Source of the DNA: Corydoras sp. C115
Lineage: Eukaryota > Chordata > Actinopteri > Siluriformes > Callichthyidae
Direction: 5' to 3'
DNA: 64,000 bases
Assembly (NCBI GenBank): GCA_019802505.1
Contig: JAFMOC010000021.1
Span: 4,624,501-4,688,500, forward strand
A model generated the notes under the pieces. That model was not told where the DNA came from and did no database searches. It saw only the letters and a list, made by a program, of their open reading frames with translations. The position numbers and the translations under genes are program-made. Shown in pieces: positions 23,894 to 36,148 of this stretch. How positions within the stretch are numbered: position 1 is the first letter of the stretch; the number at the start of each line of letters is the position of its first letter.

Positions 23894-24252
23894 TGTCACG
23901 TTAGTCTACCTCGGGAAGAAGCGGCGTGCGCATACGAGCGCAAAGCCGCCGCGTAAACACGCGCTGAAGGGAGCCAGGCACGCAGGTAACAGTGAACAGG
24001 TTTATTTAAAGGTGCAGTGCACCACAAAACATGAGGTACGTAAAAGACTAAGGTGACATAAAACAAACGACCAGCACCAATGACAAAAAACAATGGACAT
24101 AAATACAAAAAGACACCCGACCACGTGCACAAGACAAACCAATGATAATGCAGAGTTAATTAACGAAACTAATGAAGCACAGAACGTTAATTAACTAAAA
24201 CGAACGGGACGAAACACGAAACAGGTGACAGGTGCCCTAGGCACCTGTTACA
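23894..24252 (-). mobile_element. candidate retrotransposon LTR (359 bp)
   Basis: Read on the minus strand this block begins TGTAACAGGTGCC and ends CGTGACA, so it has the TG...CA boundaries of an LTR. It contains an AATAAA (in CCTTTAAATAAACCTG) about 100 bases before the end, as expected for an R-region poly(A) signal. The base composition changes abruptly at both borders. A purine-rich stretch lies just upstream on the same strand (see 24253-24365). No second LTR, primer site or gag-pol was found, so this would be the 3' remnant of an element. The alternative is an unrelated GC-rich dispersed repeat. Confidence 0.5.
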
Positions 24253-24365
24253 TTACCCCCGCCCCTGCGGTCGCGCAACGGGGGGACGCGACCAAGAGGA
24301 AAAAAACAGTCCCGGGGGGGGAGGGGGGGGGGGGTCCTCCGCCCTTCTCGAGCGGGGCTTGGAAA
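24253..24365 (-). other. putative polypurine tract and internal remnant next to the LTR-like block
   Basis: On the minus strand GCAGGGGCGGGGGTAA lies immediately before the TGTAAC start of the LTR-like block, which is where a plus-strand primer tract is expected. A poly(G/C) run lies at about 24314-24334. No coding sequence is credible here; the proline- and arginine-rich open frames arise from the GC composition. Confidence 0.4.
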
Positions 24366-24800
24366 GCGCCCTCGGGTGGACGCCAATCTGCGGGTGAGGC
24401 GTGCCGAATGCCCTCTGGTTGCAAAGTCCGTTGGACGCCCACGGCGGATCAGAAATGGGCCACGCCCTCTGCGTGGTCCGGTGGACGCCCACGTCGCGCG
24501 GGGTTGGCCACGTACTCTGGCTGCGTGGCGAGGCGGGCGCCCCCGTCGGACGAGGAGTGGGCCACGCCCTCTGGCAGCGTGGTCCGGTGGACGCCCACAT
24601 CGGGCGAGGAGATGGCCACGCACTTTGGCTGCGTGGCGAGGCGGGCGCCCCCTGGCTGCGTGGTCTGGCGGGCGGCCCCGTCGGACGAGGAGTGAGCCAC
24701 GCCCTCTGGCAGCGTGGTCCGGTGGACGCCCACATCGGGCGAGGAGAATGCCACGCACTCTGGCGGCGTGGCGAGGCGGACGCCCCCTGGCGTAACGCCC
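24366..24800. repeat. 54-bp GC-rich minisatellite
   Basis: About eight tandem units, each starting like GTGGACGCCCAC or GCGGGCGCCCCC and including GGCCACGC..TCTGGC.GCGTGG. The starts are near 24376, 24431, 24481, 24533, 24587, 24641, 24668 (a half unit), 24722 and 24776. The best-kept spacing is exactly 54. Two alternating unit types suggest a 108-bp higher-order unit. Because 54 is divisible by 3, open frames appear in several frames on both strands; these are artefacts, not genes. Its position next to the candidate LTR suggests it belonged to that element's internal region. Confidence 0.9.
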
Positions 24801-25690
24801 CCCTTGGTAATGATAACCCATACATTAACCAATGGAACTCTGTAATACTCTGTATCAAGTATAATAATTGAGACACATGGTGTTTGTTCTTATTTTAGTT
24901 TATTCAAATGTTGTTTTCAATATATATTTTTTTAATATTATGACTGAAAATTCATGTACATTGTGTAGATCATGATGTGTTTTTACACACACAATGCTAA
25001 TATTATTTATACGATTGATTAATATTTAAGTATGGTTGTATGAGAACATGACAGTTCCATTGTCAAGCCTAACTGTGACAGCTGATCTTTATTATTAAAA
25101 GCTGTAAAACACCTTGCCAGACACCTGTACTGTATTATAATAGAGGCCCATCAAAGCCGCCTTTTTGAAAAAATGGAATACTCACATCCATGTCATATTA
25201 ACATTTCAATTACCAGATTCTTGTACTGACACAAAGGAAGAAAGATCAGGGCTAATACACAATAGAAGTGCATGAATCAGTGCACATTAAAATGTATTTT
25301 TCTCTTACAAAATAAAGCAGCACAGGGAGCAATAAAAAAAAAAAAACAAAGGCAGTGATTTCTCTGTGGAGATGGCCGATAAACCAAACATACCACCCAT
25401 TTCTGGACATTCTCTTCACCATACAAATATTCAACTTAAAAAAACAAACAATAAAAAAAAAAAAAACTATACTCTACTCCACTTAAATCTAATCTTGTTT
25501 ACCCATATATTTCATTTAGTACAATAATATATGAAAAGGATTCCTAACATTGCAACCCATAATTATACAAATGCCACAAGCAATTTTAGGTAAATTGCCT
25601 TTGGCTCTGCTAAATTTAATTTAATTTCATAATGAATATAATTATCATAAAATGTCACATAACATAAAAATGAAGTAGACTGTTTCCTAC

Positions 25691-25816
25691 CCAGTGGAGG
25701 GAGCATTTTCCAGCTGATGGCAGGTTCAGGTTTACCAGTGGCTAGACACATCAATGTGACATTGGAGCCTTCATTCACCACCAGATCCTTGGAAAAGCTG
25801 TTGATTTTGGGGGGAA
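25691..25816 (-). CDS. IgLON gene, exon for first half of Ig domain 2
   Basis: This exon encodes the linker after Ig1 and the first half of Ig2. The acceptor ctccacag precedes 25816 and the donor GTAGGA follows 25691. It reads VPPKINSFSKDLVVNEGSN, then VTLMCLATGKPEPAISWK with the first Ig2 cysteine. VNEG.NVTL.CLA.G.PEP...W is the IgLON Ig2 signature, and this part is closest to NEGR1 as recalled for the family. An NVT glycosylation site is present. The first Val is split G|TT with the upstream exon, and the last G joins the next exon. The length is 126 bp. Confidence 0.95.
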
Positions 25817-26916
25817 CTGTGGAGAAAGTGCATGGGTAAGTTTTACATAACTAAAATTGTTAATGTAATGTAATATTACTGGCTAGAGTTTTTTTTGTGT
25901 AGCCAAAAAAATCCAGAAATTGTTTTGGAGCAGGTTTGGCACACCCGCCCATAAAAATCACTCCAAGCACTAAGTGCATAAAAGCTCACTACTTCCAAGC
26001 CTTTGCATTGGGATGCTGTCTGGGCTAAGTACTTCGCACACTTTGAGCATTTTTTTTCCTGACTGTGCTGGCTGTTGTGCTTAGAGGGCTTTAGCATCTT
26101 GCCACTCATTCCACTGGGTAGAAAAAAGGAGTGTGTGTGTGGGGGGGGGGTGACTGTGCTGTTTCATTAAAAATTATTTTCTATGAAATGCTGTCCATGG
26201 TACTGAAAGGAACGTATGTCATGTTTTGGTTGTGCACGTTCATGATTTATTTAATGAATTAAAAACATTTCACGAGCAACAAATCCCTCACCCCTCACAC
26301 ACACACACACACAGGTGATTTAAAATATTAAGGGAGGGTCATTCCCCATACAACTTTTTTAAAGAATTATAAGAGTATAATAATTATCCTCACAAAATTT
26401 GTCTACATCTAAAATAATTGGAAATTACTATTCCAACCTTCCAGGCCTCCCAGTGTGGTACATTACCCAAGCAAATTGTAAGTCCTGGGTTTCAATGTGT
26501 GTGTTTGATTGGTAACCTCCCACTGGGCTGGTCTAGCCAAAGGCTCTCAAATTAGCACCTATTATCAGCTGAATGTGAAGATGAGTACCCACTCTAAGTT
26601 TTCAAGAAGGGATTAGTTGCAGCTCGCGCATGTGTGTCCAATTATCATACATATAATAACAAGAATTCTTATTCACACATGCAGAATTCATTTAGTTATT
26701 TAGAAACTAATCTGATATTAACAAAGGGTCATTTATTTTAGATTTTAGCAGATAGTAGAATGTTATGTTCCATTATCTGAATTTATTAAACTGTTTAATA
26801 TATTAAAGATTTTTTATGTGTTCCCTTTGAGTGAACAAAGTTTAATGGCCTACCTTCTTAATAGACAACAACATCTAAGGATTTCAGAAATAAATCACTA
26901 TAATGCAGAAAAAATG

Positions 26917-26925
<9 letters not shown>

Positions 26926-26996
<71 letters not shown>
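26926..26996. repeat. (AT)n microsatellite
   Basis: About 35 uninterrupted AT units, preceded by GTGTGT. Confidence 0.95.
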
Positions 26997-26999
<3 letters not shown>

Positions 27000-27608
27000 T
27001 TGGGAATGAATTTAGACCAACGATGATCTGTAATTCTGTTCAATTAATACTGCAATTAGTGAAATTACACTTCTTATACATTAATTATATACACTTTGTT
27101 GTACTGTCTCAAGTTCAAATTTTTAGTTTTATTTAAAATGCATTGTGGCAAAATAATGTACCATGACGACATGATGGAAAGCTCTGAGTAATATTAGACT
27201 CAACTGCATGAGAAAACCACAGGAACCAAATAATCTTGTTTTAATTTATTGAAAAAAATATAATAAAATAAATATAAAATACATCGGGGCATGTGCCAAT
27301 CCTACCGACATGAAGAATTTTAACAATACCTGGTGACTCCTACAACAAAAAACATACCCTTGGTTGGATGACAACCCTATCACCATGAATCAAAGAGTTT
27401 AAGAGCATTCTACAGAAATAAATAAAAGGAATCAAATGAAAAATTTGTGGGCCCCTAATGACCTGCTCCCTGAATGGCAATGCAGACTGTGCTGACACTG
27501 TGAGCTTAAATACTTTAAGTGCTGAAACATAATTGGGGCAAAATGCAATTGTACCTGCCCTTAACAGATCAATAAATAGACATTTATTCACTTGTGGACA
27601 CTAAATAA

Positions 27609-28490
27609 TAGAGGTGCTGAAAAAAAATCGATTTTTAAAAAAAGTTTTAAGTTTAATTTTTTTGGCGCCCCCTCCCGAGCATACTACATATCACATTACG
27701 GATCCACTCGGCCACCGTACAGCAAGCTTGTTAGCCAGCACCCGGTGTCTGAATGGAGTCAGGGAAGCATGGGGAGAGCGGGATTCGACTGACTGTCATC
27801 GTTAAAAGCGGGCCAGAAAGAGAGAGCTCGACATGAGCACAACTGTTTACAAGGAGTGTAAAATTAAATTGAGGTACTTTGGAAATACGACAAATGCGCG
27901 AGCCCGTTTGGCGTGACATCACCCTGAGCTACAAGAGGTTGAAAAGTTGAAAAATATATTTAATATTTAAGGTTAAGTTTTGAAAATGTAGCGAATGTGG
28001 GTGTAATAAATTTAAAAACAGTGAAGCATGTATTTTATTTTTAAGGTTAAGTTTTAAAGATTTGTAATATATAAATGCACTATGACTGTAAAGTCTGTAT
28101 TTTAGTTTTGATTAAAGGCTAATGCACTATGGTAAACCTTTGTATTAATATATTTAGACTTATTTGTTCATTGATAGATGTTTTTTATGTAAGAAAAAGC
28201 CAGGCAGCTAAGCGAACCTAATACTGCTAATTTTAGTTATAGATATGCACAATACTATTTTTTGTATAAATATAAAATGATGCAAAAAGGAAGGAACCTA
28301 AAAGTATTGTTTTAAATAAATGTTCTGTTTGTTTACATTGTTGTCTCATCTTGTCAGTCACATAATTTAAACAAAATTTAAAGACCATTCGAACTGAAAA
28401 ATCTTTCTGAATCGAAAATCTTTTCTGAATCGAATCGTGACCTCAAAAATCGGAATTGAATCGCCAGGCACTGAGAGATTCGCATGCCTA
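27609..28490 (+). mobile_element. hAT-type non-autonomous element (882 bp) with BED-finger remnant
   Basis: The left end is TAGAGGTGCTGAAAA and the right end is CGCATGCCTA, which in reverse reads TAGGCATGCG. The flanks CTAAATAA (27601-27608) and CTCAATAA (28491-28498) form an 8-bp target duplication with one mismatch, the hAT hallmark. From an ATG at 27833 the plus strand reads MSTTVYKECKIKLRYFGNTT, then NARARLA, a stop, and HHPEL. This has the layout of a BED zinc finger at the N terminus of hAT/ZBED-type transposases. The rest of the transposase is missing. A second copy lies at 8755-9786. Confidence 0.82.
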
Positions 28491-29888
28491 CTCAATAATT
28501 GCACATTGGTGTCCTGCACTGTTAATGCTGCATTGCTGCTCAAGGAGGATGGGTCCCCAACAAGCAATCTTTCTTAACAAAAAAACACCAGGGAGTTTTT
28601 CCTTTCCACTGTCACTTCACTTGCTCTTTGGTGATTAAGGCTTGGAACACTGTAAAGCTGCTTTGAGACAATTTCCTATTATAAAAAAAATGCTATAGAA
28701 AAAAATAAACTCGAACAACCACAACTTTGCCAATTGCACATTTCTTCCTACTTCTACAACCACCAGTCACTGTTGGTGTTTGTACATTTGTTGTTCCTGT
28801 TCTCTGTGCGAAAACATTTAAAAAATCTAAATATACAGAATTTTAGAGACATACCCGGGCCACATTTTACTTATGCAAACATTTTACGTTCTTAAAACAA
28901 TGCAAAGGCAAGACTGGAGATTAGAGGACACAAAAAGATGATTCAATTAATCTTCAGGATTTCCCTTGTCTTTAATATAGCTGCTAAGTCCTCTAAATGT
29001 TTTTTTTTTTTACATTTTCATTGCTAAGTGGATTCTTATTTTCACATTAATAAATATTTATGGTACAACACAACCAAAAAACATAGCTAAAGAAATGGTA
29101 GTAAATAAAATTGCTACAGAGAGTATCATGTTTACATGGTAAACTAATTCTGTATTTTGTTTATCAAGGCCAAGCTATAGCCTTTGAAGCATGCTTTGAA
29201 GACTTATTAGTTCTGCCTGAATAGTAGATAATGATTGCATCGCCTTAAGAAAGGAGAACTCTAATGCTAATATTTTGATACTTGAGTGGAAAGAGGATTG
29301 TGCACATAACTATAGGGCAAATCTAATTTCTTTGGCAAAGACACATAATCGCAAGCATTTCAGGATAGGTTTTGATATTGAGCATGAGAAAATTCCAGAA
29401 AACTTTTTCATGTGTTAAAATGTGACATGAAGGGTACAAATAACACTATAACGAAGAGAGCTGTGTTCTGTAATATCATGCTAAACACTTGTAATGCATT
29501 CAGTATTTGTCGAATTTTAACTAGACAGCAGTAATTGTATTTTCTTTAAAATCATGCATGTTTTGTGTGAAACAAAACTCAGCCTCGTGCAAAAATTTGG
29601 GTTACCCTTCGTCACAATCTGTTTCTCTATTTAAAAATAAAAATAAAATCCTTTTCATACAGTGAACCAAAAAAAAGCAAAGCTACTTATTGAAATGTAT
29701 GATTACTATTTATTTACCAATTATGCCATTACTTTTGTTTTTATTAAACCAGAAGCACATATACCCTACATTTAAAAAAACAAATTACTTAGCGTTAACC
29801 GAGTTCTAGCAAATTCTTCATTAACTTAACATGTAAGAACCAAATAGATTTCACACTGTATTAAAAATAATAAATCAGAAACTGTATA

Positions 29889-31005
29889 CAGTGGGGAAAA
29901 AAATATTCAGTCAGTCACCAATTGTGCAAGGTCTTCCACTTAAAAAGATGAAAGAGGCCTCTAATTGACATCATAGGTAGACTTAAACTATAAAAGACAA
30001 AATGAGAAAAAAAAATCAGAAAATCACATTGTCTGATTTTTAAAGAATTTATTTGCAAATAATGGTGGAAAATATGTATTTGGTCAATAACAAAATTTCA
30101 TCATAATACTTTGTTATATATACTTTCTTGGCAATGACAGGGGTCAAACATTTTCTGAAAGCCTTCCCAAGGTTGGCACACCGTTGCTGGTGTTGTTGGC
30201 CCATTCCTTCATGCATATCTCCTCTATAGTGATGTTTTAGGGCTGTCGGCAGGCAACGCGAACTTTCAACTCCCTCCAAAGCTTTTCTATGGGGTTAAGA
30301 TCCAGAGACTTGCTAGGCCACTCCAGGACCTTGAAATTGACTCCTTTGTTGCCCTGGCAGTGAGCTTGGGATCATCATCATAGCCACGTTTCATCTTCAA
30401 TGCCCTTGCTGATAGGAGGTTTGCACTCAAAATCTCACAATACATAGCCACATTCATTCTTTCATGTACACAGACCAGTCGTCCTGGTTCCTTTGCAGAG
30501 AAATACCCCCAAACCTGATGTTGCCACCCCCATGTTTCACAGTGGGTATGGTGTTCTTTTTGATGCAACTCAGCATTCACTCTCCTCTAAACACTGGTTC
30601 TACTTTGGTTTTATCTGACTATAAGACATTCTCCCAATACTCTTCCTTAACATCCAAATGCTCTCTAGCAAAATTCAGATTCACCCGGATATGTACTGGC
30701 TTAAGCAGGGGGACAGGTCTGGCACTGCAAGATACTGACGGTGCGTTTGTATCGTTGGTCCCATATTTCTGCAGGTCATTCACTAGGTCCCCCCATGTGG
30801 TTCTGGGGTTTTTACTCACCATTCATGTGATCATCAGACCCCATGGGCTGAGATCTTGCGTGGAGCCTCTGATTAAGAAATGAGGAGAGTGAATGCGGAG
30901 TTGCATCCAAAGAACACCATACCAACTGTAAATCATGGGGTTGGCAACATCATGCTTTGGGGCTGTTTCTCTGCAAAGGGACCAGGACAACTGGTCCGTG
31001 TACAA
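29889..31005 (-). mobile_element. Tc1-like remnant with a fold-back arrangement
   Basis: The left end CAGTGGGGAAAAAAATATTC follows TATA, as in a Tc1-family terminus. The minus strand from about 30820 to 30290 keeps decayed transposase: NPRTTWGDLVNDLQKYG, NFAREHLDVKEEYWENVL, WGYFSAKEPGRLV, and DDDPKLTARATKE for the second Asp region. At 30887-31005 the segment corresponding to 30468-30585 is repeated in the opposite orientation (GAGTTGCATCCAAAGAACAC, then CTGCAAAGGGACCAGGACAA). No matching right terminus was found. Many frame breaks make it inactive. Confidence 0.75.
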
Positions 31006-33317
31006 GAAAAATAATTCTGTCTCTTGTGGTTTGGTCCACCATGCCCACATATTTTAACCACATGCCATGTCCTGTGCAACATTTGTCAATTAAAATGTCA
31101 AGTTATTGCACACAACCTGTGGATTGGTGGATTTCAAATACTTTACACATGGTTTTGTAACCTTTTCATTTCGTAAATCAACACTATTTATTTATTTACT
31201 TTCCTAAACATGTATTGAGGAATTTAGATGCCATTGAACTATGCTGTTGATGTATTTGGTTAGTGAAAATGATGTAATTGACCAACAGTGTAGAAACAAG
31301 ATGGGTATAATAAAGTATATTAGCACAAATATTAAAACAAACAAGCTTGTTTATTTACCTGAATTCAAAGGTCTTCTATAGAAATGTACTGGTTTATTGA
31401 GCAAAAAAACAATTGTGCTTTCTGAAATGAAAGTACCACTTTGCTATCACCTCTTGTCTCATTTTCTTTGAAATTGAGCAAATATTATGCAGTCATTCAA
31501 CAAGTGTTAAAGGACAATCCACTTTAGTCCAGTGCCTTGAGAGAATATTCAGCTTTCATAACCCATAGATGCCTGAGAGTATATTGGATAAAGGGATGAA
31601 GATCCTTTAGAGGCTATTAATCAACTCCCACAGTAGAAATCTGGACTAAAGTGTGAACAGTGAAGAATGACTCACTTTTGTTGAATATTAATTTCTGAAT
31701 TGCTTTAGGCTGTGAATATTTATCACCAGTGTGCTTTCTTTGGGGAAAATGCTCAAAAGACATTATTTGAATAGCAAGCTACATTGTCCTAAGTGAACCA
31801 GCTGCTCTTCCTTGTTATCATAATTATCAAAGAGACTCAGTACTCGAATGTGACATGGAAAATAATGTTATTCAGAATCTGTGGAAATAAAGATTAATAA
31901 AAATGTCACAAACATCTACTACTAAGTACTGATGTTATGACATAGAAAAGCCAAGGTGGATAATTTGAGTATCAAATCTTGAATCGTTTACTATTACTGT
32001 TGCAATATACTAGTAAATGTGCTTTGTGTACTCACTCCCTATCTTTGACCTATCACCATCCTAAGTATTATTGATTTGATTTATTGCTTAGTTGGATTAA
32101 TTAGATTTATTGCTTAATTAATTATCCTATATGGTCCTTCGACATCACAAACTCCTGAGAATCTATGCAGACACTTGATTAAGCAGTCTGTATTTCTAAA
32201 AGTATTTTCACTGACTATAGTCTTCAGTTCACCTCTGCGGTTTGGAAAGCATTAGTTGAAGGCTGTGCACTTCAGTTAGCTTAACTTCTGTTCACTCCCC
32301 AGAATGTACTGGTCAATGTAAAATGCTCCCACTAGGAGCTAAGCAAATTTCAGAACATTTTTGTATGTAGTAATCCAGCAGTTTCTTTTTTTTTTTTTTG
32401 TCATGGGCAGAGAGCACTCAAAATTCCTTACACCACTCTGCAAAATGGCAACTTTATGCCATTGCATTCTGGGTAACCTTCCACTTTTTGTACCATGGGA
32501 TCAGGAATCTTCCAATGATCTAGCAGTTAAAAATAGGTCAACGGAAATAAATAGATCTGGCAGAGCATCCCGTACATCACCTTAAATCCGTGGATGGCTG
32601 GCATAACTTATACACTTGTCTGATTTAAATCTCATGTTTTTGCTGCCTGCTAGACTTGCAAAAATAACCTTACTGACTTCTATAGTCATTTAAGATGTTA
32701 CATCAGATAAACAAAGTTACCTGCCCACTCAAATCTCCACACACTGGAGGGTACACATTGTGTTTTATACCCCCCTGCTTCGGGTTCATTAAACACATTT
32801 TTCAATCAGTCCTATCATGCTTAACATTTATCATCTATTGTCTTTTCTGAACTCTTATGACAGAGGGCTAGTATTCAATACCTGATGGATTGGTAAAGTT
32901 TTAATACTAAAGATTGAGACTCACGCCAAACACTTGGACCACCCTACATATCCGTTCTAGGGTTTGTCCATGTTGCGTTCATGTGGTTCTTTTTCATAGG
33001 AATTCGAACACCATTATTGTATTAATTAAACTCATCCTCACACCCACTTCCTCTATTTAACTTTCTCAGAATGTTAAATCAAACATCTGCACTTCTCGCC
33101 TTCAGCACTTTGGGTAGCCGCCTACTCCTCAATCTGGACTCAGGCTACACGTTTTATTCTCATTGCGCTCTCTCTTTCTCCACACTGCCCTTGCCTCATG
33201 TCTCAAGTCCAGACAGTTAAATGTTTGTGGGTGGTCCAGTTCTATTATTAGTGTATCTTATTAAGTGTTCTTTTTCTCATTTTGTCAGATTCTTAATAGT
33301 AATTGTAATATTATAAA

Positions 33318-33348
33318 GATGGATGGATGGATGGATGGATGGATGGAT
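33318..33348. repeat. (GGAT)n microsatellite
   Basis: Seven GGAT units. Possibly derived from a SINE tail, which in this family is often GAATG or GGATG. Confidence 0.85.
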
Positions 33349-33480
33349 CGACATACAGCCACAAAAATATTATTTAAAACCCTATATGGTGACTGGACAC
33401 ATATCTAAGAAACACATTAAAGTGTATATGATAATGTATGGGTGAGTGCTAACATACTGGTCATTTTAAGTCCGAGATAA

Positions 33481-33775
33481 TTCATCCATCCACCCATTAT
33501 GTTCCGCTTTATCCTCTACTAGGGCCTGGGGGGAACTCCCCATGCCCATCCAGGGGAGAAAGTTTTGGGTGCTGGGCAGATACACCCAAGACAGGGCGCC
33601 AATCTATTGCAGGGTGCACGCTCACTGACACAGACACACCCACAAACACACTCTATATGGGGTAATTTTGAGAATTCAATTGACCTTGATCCATGTTTTT
33701 GGACTGTGGGGGGAAACCAGAGAACCTGGAGGAAACCCATGCAGACGTGCTAACCACTAAGCCACCGTGCTGCCC
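33481..33775 (-). mobile_element. SINE copy with an internal deletion
   Basis: On the minus strand the tRNA-like A box is present (CCACTAAGCCA near 33755-33765, read in reverse), but the segment with the B box is missing: GTTAGCACG continues straight into TCTGCATGGG. A near-perfect 11-bp duplication GTC(C/T)GAGATAA flanks it at 33470-33480 and 33776-33786. Confidence 0.88.
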
Positions 33776-36136
33776 GTCTGAGATAAATGTTAAAGAAATT
33801 AAAGAATGATGTGGCTAAGATTCAAAATATTTCATTCTTTGTTGTTTTATTTTGGTTGCGGTATTCTTTAACCCTGTTGATACCTGTAGTTGCTCATTGT
33901 ACCCTTCGTCTGCAGAATATAGATTGTAGGTACAAGAAACCCAGTGTGTAATGTCGGAAGCATATTTGTGTAGTTACTGCAGAGTGCTACACTAAATTGC
34001 CAGATTGTTACACTAGGTTGCTTCTTTAAACAGCTGATAATGGGCAGTCCCATGAATCACAATTACCAAACAGAGCCAATAACAAATAACTGCATTCCAC
34101 ATGGCTGCACCTTTTTACATTTAGGTTACAATCCTTGAGTTACTTTCTTTTCAGGCCATTAGTCTCAAATACTAAGTGATTACATCTTTAGGACTGTGTA
34201 CTATCTATTCGGAAAATGCAGGGAAAGAGATACTGCTACATAAACAAGTTTAAGAATGTGCTTCACATTTCAGTGGTGTGACAGGTGTCACATCGAGGAA
34301 TACAGTTGTCACTCAAGCATTTCCTGGCATCACAGCTGCAGATTGTATGCTTTTAAGCTCTGGGAAGGACAGAACACCATACAGGCTGAACACGGCGTCC
34401 TAAAATTTTAATATAATTAACTTAATTATATACTGGTTTATTGCTGCATATACAATTTACTGTATGTTATATTTCTTTAGCAAGTGAAAATAAAACATTA
34501 ATACAAACTTTGTACATTGATATTGTGTAAATAAACATGCTTCTGAAACCTACAGCAGTATGTTTACAGCATACTTGAAGCACATATTAGATATAACAAT
34601 ATATTAAATCTATGCATACATGGCTCAAATTAAATCCAACATTACCGAAACCGACAAAGGTTATAGTAAAAATGTATCCGTGAATAAAATAAAGAACAAT
34701 TAGCTATAATGTGTACAGACCTCATATTTGTGGTTTTAAATAACTTACATGCATGCTCGAGGCATATGGGTCTACTACAATCACATTTAGATTTGAATAC
34801 AGTGAAAGGAGCAACAGACAGCACAGTAGCGCAGCAGCCATCATGGTTGCCTCACAGCAAGAAAGACCTCTGCATCCAGACAGATTGATTTCTGGGCAGG
34901 TGGCTGAATGGTATGCTTTCTATGAGTTTGCCTTTTTTCGATGTGTCTAAACTGGTTTCTTTCCAAATCAACTAGAAAAGAAGAAATCAATGAAAAAGGA
35001 AGTAACAGCAGTGATTCCATTTACTGGGTGGATGTTGCAGACCTTTTACAGACTTAATTGGTTAAGCGATAAAATGCTGTTAAGCATATGACAATAGTTA
35101 TGTCTAAATCACCTAATTGAATGTAAGTACTAGTTTTAATACAGTATAGTAAGTAAATTGTTTCTAGTGAATATAACATGACATTCATGACTACACATTT
35201 TTTGCTCAAACCACAAAGACTGTGGTTGCATAGTACCTCATTTTGTTGTGATAATGAGGCTTACTGTAGATGCAGCCATGATTCATTAAATCACTGGAGA
35301 GTACACTATGCTTTAGATGTATACTTTGAGATGGCTTCCAATTCAGTAAGTAATCTGGAATTTTTACATACTACTCGATACCAAGTGCACATTTGAACGT
35401 ATTAGACATTCTTGCCTTTAGCTTTTCTATATTATAACTATAATAACTATATTATAGGCAGCAGGCAATTTCAGACAAGGCCAATGTCTATTTCACCTGA
35501 TGAATGGGCATAACCATATACAATAACCTTTTGAAAGTATGCATTACTTAAAGTTCGCAAATTGCCACCCCTGAAGCTTTTGCGCGAGCATACAATATCT
35601 ACAATATCCTTTTTTGTCCTTTTGGCCTGGCATAGTTTCCTAAACGTCCACTGCCATATGACAACCATTTGTTCTTAAATTAAACAGCCTTGAATTAAAA
35701 AAAGTGTCTTTAAAATGCTGTTCCAATCACTATGTTCTAACTGAAGGAATGAGTTTGCAAAAATGAAATTTTTCTCAAATTTATCACCTGGGCACCCAGC
35801 AAAGGGAGAGTGCAGAGCTGTTAGTGTGATTGATGTTGAAAAAGAAATGGGTTCTTTAGCTTATACATTACAGTGTAATTGATTGGCTTCAATAGCTTCC
35901 TTAGTAATTACACTTGCTAATAATTAGTGTCACTTAAACAAAGGAAATGATACAGAACTGTCTTTACATGAGGCATCAGGTCTGTGCAATGTGAAACTCT
36001 GCATGGTGACATGGGGACATTTAGATTGTGTTGCTGACACATAAACCAATTAAACATCTGCAAAACATAGGTTTGTAGAATATGTAATCCCTCAATATCA
36101 ATATTTGTTTTTCTTTTAGTAAAAATGTCAGATCAT

Positions 36137-36148
36137 TTTGCATGCAAA
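36137..36148. promoter_or_regulatory. palindromic octamer-like motif, candidate POU site
   Basis: TTTGCATGCAAA is a perfect 12-bp palindrome built from two overlapping ATGCAAA half-sites, the core recognised by POU-domain factors. It lies in a wider imperfect palindrome (GATCAT before and ATGATGATC after) in non-repetitive intron sequence. Function is inference; such a motif can also occur by chance. Confidence 0.3.

Larger units (their letters stand above)
10093..25690 (-). other. IgLON intron within Ig domain 2 (15.6 kb)
   Basis: This intron runs from donor GTAGGA after the exon at 25691 to the acceptor before 10092. It holds two large Tc1-like elements, two SINE copies, a GC-rich LTR-like block and several simple repeats, listed separately. 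The stretches 10620-12590, 12670-13400, 15250-16360, 18545-19745, 19910-20735 and 20830-23855 contain no gene or recognisable element. They are AT-rich intronic DNA. Confidence 0.85.

Noticed and set aside
24225..24876. Several overlapping open frames of 127-207 residues on both strands, Pro/Arg/Gly-rich
   Set aside because: They are caused by a GC-rich 54-bp tandem repeat whose period is a multiple of three. No domain, no start context and no splice support.
30464..30883. 139-residue plus-strand open frame
   Set aside because: It is antisense to the Tc1 transposase remnant on the minus strand.
34810..34950. Possible degraded tRNA-type repeat (GCACAGTAGCGCAGCAG, then TTGCCTCACAG)
   Set aside because: It resembles another common fish repeat, but too little remains and no target duplication was found.
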